Assembly: GCA_951213105.1 (NCBI GenBank) | Contig: OX578147.1 | Coordinates: 131,098,322-131,162,321 of the forward strand | From: Amaurobius ferox | Taxonomy: Eukaryota; Arthropoda; Arachnida; Araneae; Amaurobiidae | Direction of reading: 5' to 3' | Length of the DNA stretch: 64,000 bases | Shown: positions 42,913-53,696 of the stretch, one piece after another | Layout: each line of letters starts with the position of its first letter | Numbering within the stretch: the stretch's first letter is position 1 | Made by a program: the position numbers and the translations under genes | The notes under the pieces: model-generated | Seen by the model: only the letters and a program-made list of their open reading frames with translations | What the model was told of the DNA's origin: nothing | Database searches by the model: none

Positions 42913-44571
42913 TTTTTATGTGGGCAGCACATGACTTTCTTTATATGCAATGAATTTAATACTTTTACAGTAAAAAAAATCTGATGAGGGCAGCACATGA
43001 CTTTCCCTGCAGACTTATATCCATGTTCTCTTTATTTTAATTTATTTCACTTTTAATTCCAATTCTCGTTCTCATTCGGAAACCGGACTTATTTTCAAAG
43101 GTGGAGTAGAGAAAATACGAAAAACTAAAATATCTCGAGAACGGCTAGACCTACTGTAATGGGGTTGGTCTTATTCTTTTCTTCGCTAAAAATTACGTAT
43201 TAAACAAGCATTTAATGGATATATTTGAGCATACGTAGTTGTCTAGTTTAGATTTGGACGATTTTTGCTGGCCATTCTGCAAAAAAAGGCATGTTATTTT
43301 TTTCTGAATCGTACCAAAATCTAATCAGTACCAGGGTGACCTATACGTGACTCATCTCCCGAATTTTGTGAAATTCGGTCCATTAGTTTTTCAGCTACAG
43401 TGGATACAAGCTTTTGCGGGCCATTTCACAAAAAAGGCGGGTTCTTTTATGCCGAATCATACCCAAAACTAATCAGCACCAGCCCCGCCCACAAGTGACT
43501 TACCTACAAAATTTTGGGAAATTCGGTCCATTAGTTTTTTAGTTAGAGTGGATACAAAATCTGCACAGACAGACACACAGACACACAGACAGACACACAC
43601 ACAGACGTCACGCTAAAAATGGTTTTTTCGTATTCTACAGGTTTCGAAACGGGTAGATCCGTCGAAAACTCGAGTTGTGATTTTCGGCATGATTCCAATA
43701 CTTTCCCTATACATTACCATGTATTGCAGGGAAAGTAAAATATATTATTTTTATAGTAGATATTTATATTCTTTCCAATATATTGAATTTCCGTCAATGA
43801 GTCGTCATTTTCATTGTTTTAGCGTTATTTTTATCCATTTGGCGAGTTATTCGTTAATTTAGCAACATTTAAAAAAGTCGCCAAGTTGGCGACATTCCAC
43901 CAAATTCGTCGACAAAATCTCGCGAAGCGTTATGGACGGAGTTATTCTCACAGCAGATAAATGACTATTGGCGTTCAAATACAAAGGTATTACTCAAAGT
44001 ATCTTTTTTCATGAATGGAACGAGCTAGATCCACGAGAATGATGTCACCCAATTGATCGCGTGGTATTACATATGAAAAGTGAACATATTTCTCAATAGG
44101 AAATATTTATTTTTATTTTATATGATTATTTGATAATTTTTTTGAAAAATGTGCAATATCTTGAGAACGCTTCTTGTTAGCGTTCTAAAATTTATGTCAA
44201 TCGTTTTCTAATGAAAAATTACATAAGAAATGTCTAATTAATTGTGCAACTTTATTAGAGGTTTTGATTTTTTGATGATTTTTTCAAAATTTCACTCGAA
44301 AATTTAGGGGGGTTCTGAACATTCGATTGCGTATAAAAACAATAGGCTTCCAGTGTTTACGGATTGTAATTATTGTACCAAATTTCGTTCGAATCGGTCC
44401 AGTAGTTCGTCAGTTATCGTCTCCACACACACACACACACATCACTTCAAAAATGTTAGATTCGTGATCAGGGTTGCTTGAAACGTGCTCTCCCGTCGAA
44501 AACTCGAATTCGAATTTTCGACCCCGTCACAATACTTTCCTTATACATTATTGTATAATAAGGAAAGTAAT
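42913..44571 (+). mobile_element. Family B repeat split by one family A element
   Basis: The B 5' end (ATGTGGGCAGCACATGACTT) runs 42913-42979 to 'TTTTACAGTAAAAAAAA'. Family A occupies 42980-43739, then B resumes at 43741 (ATTATTTTTATAGTAGATAT) and ends with a CA tract (44428-44442) and the terminal hairpin ACTTTCCTTATAC...ATAAGGAAAGT (44534-44568). The insertion point matches that in the copy at 38505. Confidence 0.88.
42980..43739 (+). mobile_element. Family A repeat, full-length copy 4, nested in family B
   Basis: TCTGATGAGGGCAGCACATG start with ACTTTCCCTGCAG, internal duplication (units near 43265 and 43415), CAGACACACAGAC tract (43565-43605) and hairpin ending TGCAGGGAAAGT at 43736. Confidence 0.88.
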
Positions 44572-44610
44572 ATTAACGTAAAATACTCCAGCAATTAATC
44601 TCATTCAAAT

Positions 44611-44900
44611 TAATTAGTTTCCATTTCAACAAGGCTCTAAAAGGAAAATGCCAGTGAACCAATTACCAGGTAATTAAACAATTAAATAAAAGTGATAACG
44701 GCAGATACTTACTTTCTATCGGCAAAAATACGTCAACGGCAAGAGCAATTAATGACGTGTGTTGAGCTCTAATTCAATCACTCCTGTTTACCAGCTTCTG
44801 GTAACGTGTTAATTATTGCTTTTATGCAACGGATTATGTGAGATAACGAAAATTGTTTTAAAGACGTGCTTCAATGATTTTCACTAGCGCCGTTTATGTA
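44611..44900. repeat. Family E ancient repeat, copy 2
   Basis: Best match to 25379-25690 (TAATTAGTTTCCATT, CCAATTACCAGGTAATT, GTTAATTATTGCTTTTATGC, GATAACGAAAATTGTTTTA). It lies about 40 bp after the family B terminal hairpin. Confidence 0.6.
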
Positions 44901-45410
44901 ATCGATATTTTGTCGGAGAAAATACAGGAAGAAATTAAGCGTTACCGCGTACATAGCAGCTACTTAAATGAATGTGTAGTTTTAATTGAAGACACAAGGA
45001 AAATTAATAATATAAACACCTTGATATATCTGTATATCCTGGGTAACGCTGTTACAAAATGTTGCCAAACAATCAAGGAAAAACATTTCAATTTTTATAA
45101 TATAACCATGGAGCTTTACGTAGCATATGACAGCAGATACTAAAAATGAGTCCCTGATGTTATTTTATTTCTTATTATTTTACATATTTTTATTTGAGAT
45201 ACCACGCAACTCAGAGTGTCACGCTCATTTCGTCACATGTTTAACCAAAGCTTAACTGCTTCTCGAGCTCGCTTAGCAACGGAATGCGGGATACAGTTAA
45301 GCCTCGCTTTAACTTTCGAAAAAGTTCAAGCTTCTTCCAACAAAAGTAGGAAATATTATTCTTGCTTGCTTTTAGTGTATTGCTTTTATGGCAGAATTAT
45401 TCGCGGGTCT
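44901..45410. other. No recognised gene
   Basis: Reading frames at 44874-45143 (89 codons) and 45216-45416 (66 codons) show no recognisable domain and no splice context I can defend. Confidence 0.4.
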
Positions 45411-45414
45411 GACT

Positions 45415-45960
45415 AGACAAAAATGTCGCCAAATTGATAAAAATATCGCCAACTTGATAAAAATATCGCCAACTTGATAGGAATGGCACTAAAATAATAA
45501 GAATGACGACAAATTGATGAAAATTCAACATCTTGGAAATAATATAAGAATCTACTGTAAGAATAACCTATTTCTACGACCGTAACTCTTGGCAAAATTC
45601 TGGCAATAAATTTTGGCGGCATATCGTCAACTTGGTCAGTATTTTTAAATGTTACCAGATTCACGAAAATGTCGCCATATTGATGAAAATGACAATAAAT
45701 CAAGGGAAATGAATGATGAATGAAAATTCATCAACATTCATTCTAATTTATGAAAATTCAATATCTTGGAAAGGACATAGTAAACGACCATAAGAATAAC
45801 CTATTTTTTTCGTCCGTACGTAATGCATGGCGAAAATGTTTTCGGGATGCGGCAAACTTGGCGACTTTTTTAAATATTGCCAGATTGATGAAAATGTCAC
45901 CAAATAGATAAAAATATCAACAAATTGATAAAAATGACGCTAAATAGGAGAAAATCAATG
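45415..45960 (-). repeat. Family B internal segment in a degenerate triplication
   Basis: The family B segment around AACCTATTT, GTCCGTAACGCTTGGC, CAACTTGG and GATGAAAATGTCGCCAAA, in reverse orientation, recurs about three times (starting near 45415, 45600 and 45840). The terminal parts of the family are absent. Confidence 0.6.
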
Positions 45961-46508
45961 CTTTGAAAACTTTTAATTCCGTCATATGACGGGCGTACCT
46001 TCTCCTACATAACAAAGAAGGATATCTGTCTGTCTTAGCGATTACTAAATGTTCGTTAATGTTTAAAAAAATATATACTTTTCGTTCGTTTTATACCTCC
46101 TCAAATTTTATATTTCAGTTTAAAAAATTGACATGCAATACAAATTTTATAATTTGAATTGCATGTTAGCAAGTCCTAAATATAACCCATTCCGAATAGT
46201 CATCACGATAAAATAAAATTAAATACTTGAAAAATTTCTTTATTTTTCCTTAAAAGTAGCAATATGCTTTCAACTTTATTAGATCATATCAGACACTAGG
46301 CGCAAAAGTGGAAATTTCTATGAAAAGAACAAATTGTACTATCTTTAATGTATCCATTCTATAGCTAAATTACGAATTGACCAAATTTCGTATAATTGGG
46401 TAAATAAGTCACTTATCCTAGTGCTAATTAGATTTTGGTATGATTCGGGAAAAAAGATCTTGCACTTTTTTACGAAATGGCCAGAAAAATTCGCCAAAAT
46501 CAAAAACA

Positions 46509-47362
46509 AAAAAGATCAATCATGCATAAAGCATTGATTGTGAAAGACTTTCCAACTGAAATGCAATTTTAATTTAAGCATCACTAAAATACGAAACATT
46601 CATTGGTGATATATTTTAAATTATCACAGTACTGCAATAAATTATTATATTTGAAAACTTCAAACTTCATCGAAAAAATGATCTTTATTCAAATGCCGTT
46701 ATTGAAATATAAATCGTCTGGCTCTCCATGTAAAAGCAATGAATATTTCCTTCATATCACTTTTTTTTCCAGATTTCACAGCTAAAAAATTTTGAGTGAA
46801 AAAATTTCAGCAATTTTTATTCTAAAAATTCTTGTCAGAAAGTGCTAATAAAAAACTACACAACTCATCTTACAATCACTACATGTACATTCATCACTAC
46901 ATGTACATTCTGCATCCATTAAAATTAGGCTTCGTTGTAGAAATAATCAAAGTTTGATTATCATTTAATACACATTGCGATTGCATTACATATTGTGATT
47001 GCATTACATATTGTGATTGCATTATATATTATAATTGCATTGGCGCAAAATATGAATGCACAGAAAATAAGCATAACTAAAGCGGTGTTTGCACGGATGC
47101 AACACTAAATGTAAATGTAAAAGTACTGGTCCAATAGGATACGATGTATTTCACATTTTCAACCTGAGTTCAATCTCCAAAACTAATAGGGTGATATTAC
47201 TCACTTTCATTCCCATATGTCCCACAGATCGTTTCTACAACATACTGAAATTTCATTTTGAAAAAGTCATTTTTACGGCAGTTATCGTGCGAACGGGCAG
47301 ACAGAAAGACTGACAGAATGAAAAAGGCATAAACACTTTTCTACTATGTTGGAAAGTGCTAA
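46509..47362 (+). mobile_element. Family C repeat, copy 3, nested in family A
   Basis: It starts GATCAATCATGCATAAAGCA and ends CAGACAGAAAGACTGACAGA plus the hairpin ACACTTTTCTAC...GTTGGAAAGTG. It lacks the ~150-bp internal duplication of copies 1 and 2. A short local triplication 'GATTGCATTACATATT' lies near 46975-47040. Confidence 0.75.
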
Positions 47363-47651
47363 TAAAAAACTGCATATACTCAAATGTATCCATTAAATCC
47401 GTGTTTGATACATAATTTTTGAGGATGAAAAAAATAAGATCAACCTCATTATTTTAGGACTAGCCATTCTCGAAATATTTTAGATTTTTTCGGATATTTG
47501 ATTCACCGAATTTGAAAATACACCCAGTTACTAAACGAGAATGGAAATTGAAATAAAAGTGCAAATTTAGTATTATTTCAAATAATTATTCATCTTATTT
47601 TGTACAATTAAACTCAATATGATTTACTAAAGAAATAAAGAGAAAATAAAT

Positions 47652-47710
47652 TTGAGTTGAAAGCCCAGACCGTCCGACTCGTCCTTTGACATAAGCAGCA
47701 ATTTGGACAG
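47652..47710 (-). repeat. SINE-tail-like fragment
   Basis: CCCAGACCGTCCGAC is the complement of the 3' part of SINE family 1 (GTCGGACGGTCTGGG at 17201-17216). A similar fragment occurs at 54550-54606, and the two fragments also resemble each other beyond this string. Probably a truncated SINE or a related repeat sharing the tail. Confidence 0.35.
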
Positions 47711-47760
47711 CTGGAATTGAATATGAGTGGAAAGTTATGTGTTGCCTACATCAGATTTTT

Positions 47761-48663
47761 ACTTTCCTTATATACATAGTATGATACATAAGGAAAGTAG
47801 TGTGACGGGGTCGAAAATTCGAATTCGAGTTTTCGACGGGAGCGCACGTTTTAAGCATCCCTGGTCATGAATCGAACATTTTTGAGGTCATGTATGTGTG
47901 TGTATGTGTGTCCGGTCTGTAGAGACTATATCTCACGAACGAATGGAGCAATTCGAATAAAATTTGGTACAAAATTTACAATTCGTGAATACTGGAAGCG
48001 CTATTTTTTTAAACACAATCGATTGTTCAGAACCCCCTTAAATTTTTGAGTGAAACTTTGAAAAAATCACTAAAAAATCAAAATCTTCAATAAAGTTACG
48101 CAAATAGACATTCCGTATGTAATTTTTCCTTAGAAAATGATTGACACTTTATAACGCTAGCATGAACCGTTCTTGAGATATTGCACATTTTTCAAATAAA
48201 TGTATCAAAAAATCCCATAAAAAATATATTAACTGTTGAGAAACATGGTTACTTTTCATATGTAATATCATGTGATAAATATGGTGACATCATTGTCGTG
48301 GATCTAGCTCGTTCTATTCATGAGAAAATATACTTTGAGTAATACTTTTGTATTTGAACTCCAATAGCCATTTATGTGCTATAAGAATAACTTATTTCTC
48401 CATCCATAACGCTTGGCGAGATTTTGGCGACAAATTTGGTGGAATGCTGCCAACTTGGCAAATTTTTTAAATGTTGCCAAATTAACAAAAATCTCGCCAT
48501 ATGGATAAAAATTACGCTAAATCAATGAAAATGACTCATTGACGGAAATTCAATATCTTAGAAAGAATATTAGTATCTACTATAAGAATAACCTATTTTT
48601 TTACTGTAAAAGTAGTCAATTAATTGCATTATATAAGAAAAGTCATGTGCTTCCCATATTAGA
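47761..48663 (-). mobile_element. Family B repeat, full-length, uninterrupted (minus)
   Basis: Terminal hairpin 47761-47797, TTCGAATTCGAG block, GT tract near 47894-47911, CTCACGAACGAATGG, CATGAACCGTTCTTGAGATA, CGTGGATCTAGC and CATAACGCTTGGCGAG blocks, ending with the complement of the TCTGATG...ACTTTCC 5' end. A reference copy for the family. Confidence 0.85.
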
Positions 48664-49264
48664 TTTTTTAAATTTGGATTCACAGGGGATAAAAACAGTC
48701 ACTTGATGGCCTAGGTAAAAGGTGTACGCCATTACATGTTAAATTTTTGAATATAGCTTAATGCTCCGCTTCGCATTTTGACATTCAGAGGTTCTATTAT
48801 GATTGCATTTTCTTATAGGGGAATGGTACAGTGAATAAAGTTGTTGGCCCTCGAATGTCTGAAAAATGTCTCGAATATCTGAATTATTGAAAAATTCTCA
48901 AAGACCTCTGTCAGAAAAACCAATTTTTAAAGTGAACAGAAGATAAATTGGACTTCTGTTCGCTTTCCAATTCTATCCTCTAGATGTTCATGAAGACTTA
49001 AAAGTGTTGAAATTGTTTTAAAGTTCTATATTATCCTTCCAGTTACGACCTTGTCTGCAAACTAAGTTATGGACAAAATAAATCATACAACCTAAAGACG
49101 CCTGCTTATTTATAGTAAATGTATATGTAAATTTTATTAGTAATATTTATAGTAAATGTATATGTAAAAGCAACTGTTATGATAATTAAATAAAATTCTA
49201 AAATCAAAACTATAAAATTAGTTTTAAATATATTGGTCTTCAAATTTTTGACTCTCATTTAAAT
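48664..49264. other. No recognised gene
   Basis: AT-rich. A small direct repeat 'TTTATAGTAAATGTATATGT' occurs near 49110 and 49146. Nothing else is supported. Confidence 0.5.
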
Positions 49265-50070
49265 AAATTTCCATTTTAAAGCAACTCATCTTTCTAAAAA
49301 TGCCATAAAGTATTTACTGAATATTTCCAAGGACTGCTTCTCTTGGAATTTATTGCTTTTTATTTAGATAAGGATTTGCAATGGAAATGTGACTGCCAGT
49401 AAAACCAATAACGGGTAATTAAACAATTAAATAGAAACTTCGAGGGCAGCAAATCGCAGTCTTTCTCAGCTCGTAAAATCATATGAATACTATAATATAA
49501 ATGTAAATGATTACATGTGGTTTGTTTTACCTATTAAACCATTTTATCAACTTCTAGAAATAAGTTAATTACTTTTTTTGCATTTGAGGGTATGGGTCAG
49601 GGCTGATGAAATTTTATTTAAAAATAGGTAATTTTATTAACCTTTACGTTACGGCTTCAAGAATCCACTTTTTCAACTCCAGAAAGGCAAAATAACTGAA
49701 AATTCCACCCCTGTAAATAAATACCTTCAAGGAACTTCTCTTTTGTTCGTAACTCGTTTCCCCTTCTGTCAGGAGAAACTTGGAGGTAGGGCTGCAGGCA
49801 GGTACAATAGGCTTCCCTCTCCTTTCCCAGAAAAATGAGGGTGAAAAAGACTGGTACAGCAGGTGAACCAGCGCCGTTCTAGAAGAAGATATTTTCAGTG
49901 GTACAACTGTTGTACCGCCGTAAGGAAAAGATTAAAATACCGGGTAATGCGCTGAAAAGGAAAGCTTTGGTTAGCTTTTACTATTACACCATTTTATTAA
50001 CTTCTGGAAACGAGTTGATGACTGCTCCTTTTGTATATGGGTTTATGGGTCAGGACTAACGAAATGTAGA
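49265..50070. repeat. Family E ancient repeat, copies 3 and 4
   Basis: Copy 3 (49265-49605) has CCAATAACGGGTAATTAAAC, ATCAACTTCTAGAAATAAGT and GGGTATGGGTCAGGGCTGAT. Copy 4 (about 49930-50070) has ACCGGGTAATGCG, ATTAACTTCTGGAAACGAGT and GGGTTTATGGGTCAGGACTA. They are closer to each other than to copies 1 and 2. The interval between them (49605-49930) contains a less AT-rich block with no recognised content. Confidence 0.55.
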
Positions 50071-50479
50071 ATACATTTTTAGTTTCAAGTAGCCAGAAAT
50101 GCACCTCTTTGGTAATTGCTATTTTCATTATTTTCATTAGGAAGAAAACATGAAGCCAAACGCATTCATAACAGGCAGGTAAGTAGATGATAGTTTTTGG
50201 CTATTTTGTTCAAAAAGACTATATTATTGGGAAGTAAATAAATAAAGTGCTTAATACAAATATAACTAAGTATGTATAGAGTTAAGTAAATTGGAAGTAA
50301 ATAAAATAAAGTACGAATAAAAACAAGTAAATAAAGATTAAAGAAATATATAAATGGCAAATAAGTGAAAACATATAAATACAGTTAATTTAGAATACAC
50401 TGTATACACCATAATTCGTCGATTATAAGAGGAATAATTTAAAACAATTTAATAATTTAGAACTTTTTTTAACATTTCT

Positions 50480-50870
50480 AAAACCGGGGTGCGTTTTAGA
50501 ATCAATTGACATCGCAGGCGAGGTCGTAAGAGACTTCGCTGACCTGTCGGAATTGATCTTACCAAGACTCAAAAGAACTGATATATCTTATTAGATCGAG
50601 CATGAGAAGATTGCACCTTTTCCGGCTATATGCGTATGTGCTGCGTATATCTCGTCAGACTACATAGAGACTAAGAATGTGTTGTCAGACTGCGTATTGC
50701 CTACGTATCAAAATTTAAGCTGTGTATACCTCCTTAGGCTATCAGCGAGCTACATATATCTGTTCAAGATGTGAATATGTTAGGTACATTTCGTTTGGCT
50801 AGTATGAGTATATCTGTGTTAGACTGCGCAACACATGCAGACATGTTACTGACTTTTTCAGAGTGAGGTC
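50480..50870. repeat. Decayed tandem-like block rich in GTCAGACT / GCGTAT phrases
   Basis: Short phrases (GCGTATGTGCTGCGTATAT, TCAGACTACATAG, TCAGACTGCGTATTGCC, TTAGACTGCG) recur irregularly over about 250 bp. It could be a degenerate minisatellite. No gene recognised here or in 50070-50480. Confidence 0.3.
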
Positions 50871-51936
50871 ACTGTCTCATTTATCCTTTCGAAGGAAATT
50901 ATATTTTGCCTACAGAACCAGTTGATTTAATGAAATATTTGTGTTATGATGTTTTAGAAATAAGGTGTTTATTTCCAGTTAAATTTAGCAGCAGTGTAAG
51001 CGTTTGTAGTTTCTTTTGCATGTTAATTTTAACAACCATAAATTTCGAACTCAAATAAATTCGTGAAAAGCAACATAAAACACTAAGTAGTGTCAATAGA
51101 CTTCGAAGGTCAGAAACAGCCTTCTTCGGAAGGTAAGAAACAACCATCTTTTATGCTTTGCAATGTTATACACTTAATATGAAACATAATGAATAAAATT
51201 ACTGAAATAATCGCATACGCATGTTCAATTATTGAGTATAATTCAATAAAGTGTTATTGTTCTTAACTATAGATAAATGGAATTATGTAAAATTTGCATG
51301 AAACGCTGCTAATATTTCGGTGAGCGATGTGTTAGATTAAGTGTCAACGCTTTGGTCGCTAATTAAGTTGGTTACAAGCAATTTTCTTTTGATCCATCAA
51401 GGATTTGACTAGACGGTTAATAACGTCAAATTACAGTCATTGGTGTTCAATGACAAATAGTTATGTAGAAAAGTATATTCCATTATATTTTAATTTGACA
51501 ACAAAACAAATGTCACATGATATTCGACTGATGTGAGATTGTAGAAAGTCACCTTTGTCTCTCTCTGCTGACTAGTTCTTATAACACATGGAATGATTTA
51601 TTTTACATTATCATATTGCCAAGCAATTTTACTTTAACAAATAAATCACGAAGTTCTTTCTCGTATAGAGACAACAAAAAACATTATAATCTAATAAAAC
51701 TTTATTTTCTTATCAAATTGTCTGGAATGTGGCCAAATACTAGAATTCATTTTAGTAGCTTTTTTATTCAAATTTTACAAGAACATTTTTGGAAAATAGG
51801 TATCATAGCTTGAAATGGTTACAATTACAGCAATTACCCTTTACTTTAAGAGGCTGCCTTGACACAGTTTTCCCATTGTTACCATACTTGATACTATATC
51901 CACAAGGAGGCTTATAACGTCACGAGCAAAAATAAA
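50871..51936. other. No recognised gene
   Basis: AT-rich. Short frames at 50944-51147 and 51616-51813 lack recognisable content. Confidence 0.5.
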
Positions 51937-52876
51937 TCTGATGTGGGCAGCACATGACTTTCCTTATATAATGCAATGAATTTACTACTTTTACAGTTAA
52001 AAAAATGTTATTCTTATAGTAGATACTTATATTCTTTCCAAGATATTGAATTTTCTTCAATTAGTCGTCATTTTCATTGATTTAGCATCATTTTTATCCA
52101 TTTGGCGAGATTTTTGTTAATTTGGCAACAAATAAAAATGTCGCGAAGTTGGCGACATTCCGCCAAAATCTCGCCAAGCGTTATGGATGGAGAAATAAGT
52201 TATTCTTACAGCAGTTAAATGAGTATTCGCGTTCAAATACAAAAGTATTACTTAAAGTATCTTTTTTCATGAATGGAACGATCTCGATCCACGAGAATGA
52301 TGTCACCCAATTTATCGCATGGTATTACATATGAAAAGTGAACATGTTTCTCAATAGGAATTTTTTTTATTTTATATAACTTTTTGATAGTTTTTTTGAA
52401 AAATGTGCAATATCTCGAGAACGGGCGGTTCATGTTAGAGTTGTAAAATTTATGTCAATCGTTTTGTAATGAAAAATTACATAAGAAATGTCTATTTGCG
52501 TAACTTTATTTGCGGTTTTGATTTTTTGACGATTTTTTCAAAATTTCACTCGAAAATTTAGGGGGGTTCTGAACATTCGATTGCGTATAAAAACAATAGG
52601 CTTCCAGTGTTTACGGATTGTGATTTTTGTACCAAATTTCGTTTAAATCAGTCCAGTAGTTCGTCAGTTATCGTCTCCTCAGACTCACTGACACACACAC
52701 ACACATACTTTCACACATACACACACACACACATACACACACACAGATATCACTTCAAAAATGTTTGATTCGTGATCAGGAATGCTTGAAACGTGCTCTT
52801 CCGTCGAAAACTCGAATTCGAATTTTCGACCCCGTCACAATACTTTCCTTATACATTATGTATATAAGAAAAGTAA
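51937..52876 (+). mobile_element. Family B repeat, full-length (plus)
   Basis: The 5' end is TCTGATGTGGGCAGCACATG then ACTTTCCTTATATAATGCAA. The body holds TGGCGAGATTTTTGTTAATT, GTTGGCGACATTCCGCC, CAAGCGTTATGG, GATCCACGAGAATGATG and AATATCTCGAGAACGG, then a CA tract (52690-52745), 'TTCGTGATCAGG', TTCGAATTTTCGACC and the hairpin ACTTTCCTTATA...TATAAGAAAAGT. A copy without nested A or C; it serves as the family reference. Confidence 0.88.
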
Positions 52877-53190
52877 AAATTGTATCGCTGCTATTTTTCA
52901 CAACTATTGAAACAATGATTTGACTCATGATGACAACGATTGATTTGATCACAACGATTTGATTCATGATCATTGAACCATACATAAATCCTTTTATGCG
53001 TGATTATGTCTAATTTTGTCCTACACTGCCATGTTAAAAAAATATAAAATTTTATTAAAATATAAAATTTTGTAAATATAAAATTTTTAAAAGATGCAAG
53101 TTTTCGCTCGAATTAAAAAAAAATTCTATCTAGTTATTGATTTTTTAATAACAAAGCCGGCTGAAAAGGTTCGTGAAAACAATTCTTTAT
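52877..53190 (-). repeat. Family D fragment
   Basis: In reverse orientation it shares CGAACC/CGAAAC, GCCGGCTTTGTTATTAAAA, CTAGATAGAATTTTTT, ATGGCAGTGTAGGACA and 'GTTGTGAAAAATA' with 2540-2760 and 58140-58345. It starts directly after a family B hairpin. Confidence 0.55.
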
Positions 53191-53279
53191 ACTATATTCC
53201 AAAGTATGAGAAAATAAATATAAGCCTATCTCTCATGTTAACCCCTCCCCCCCCCCCCCTCATGTAAAACCGTAATCTT

Positions 53280-53545
53280 CATTTGAGCGGATTCTCTTTG
53301 ATAATGACTTGAAAAGTGAGACAAAGTGTTTTCATGTGGAACTATAATGGATGCTGTGCGTTTTAGAAGATGAAACGATCATAATTATGAGAGAAGCACA
53401 TAATTAACTTTGGAATAATTACCTGTACTGCTTCAAAATGTCATTGTCAGTTACGACTTTTAATGATTGAGTTATAACTTCCAAATGCGAGATAGCAAGT
53501 AATTATTGGAATTGTTCATGGAAATTCAGAAATTCTATAAATGGA
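53280..53545. repeat. Family F ancient repeat, copy 3
   Basis: Ordered similarity to 59868-60125: GGATTCTCTTTGATAATGA, GTGAGAC, AGAAGCACATAATTAACTTT, AATTACCT and 'GCAAGTA'. Diverged. A C-rich run (CCCCTCCCCCCCCCCCC) lies just upstream at 53245-53260. Confidence 0.45.
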
Positions 53546-53696
53546 TTAGCCATAATAATATATAACTTCTGTTCTTTTGTTTACTTTCTTATTATGCAAT
53601 TTTACCTATAATATCGAGAAAAGGCTAAACTCACGAAGATAACAGCATTTTGAATTACTTTTTCAAAATAAAATCGTGAGACATTCATGGCATATA

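Larger units (their letters stand above)
46330..47760 (-). mobile_element. Family A repeat relic interrupted by family C
   Basis: In minus orientation, 46360-46508 match the middle of family A (GATTTTGGTATGATTCGGGA, CGAAATGGCC). The sequence is interrupted by C (46509-47362) and continues at 47380-47575 (GGACTAGCCATTCTCGA, complement of the GAACGGCTAG block) to a 5' end at 47730-47760 (GTGTTGCCTACATCAGATTT). Near that end, 47652-47685 carry an inserted 'CCCAGACCGTCCGACTC' fragment. Confidence 0.6.

Noticed and set aside
44874..45143. Host gene exon candidate of 89 codons
   Set aside because: No recognisable domain, no convincing splice signals, and its start overlaps ancient repeat E.
45415..45960. 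CRISPR-like regularly spaced repeats
   Set aside because: Eukaryotic context; unit and spacing are irregular and derive from family B.
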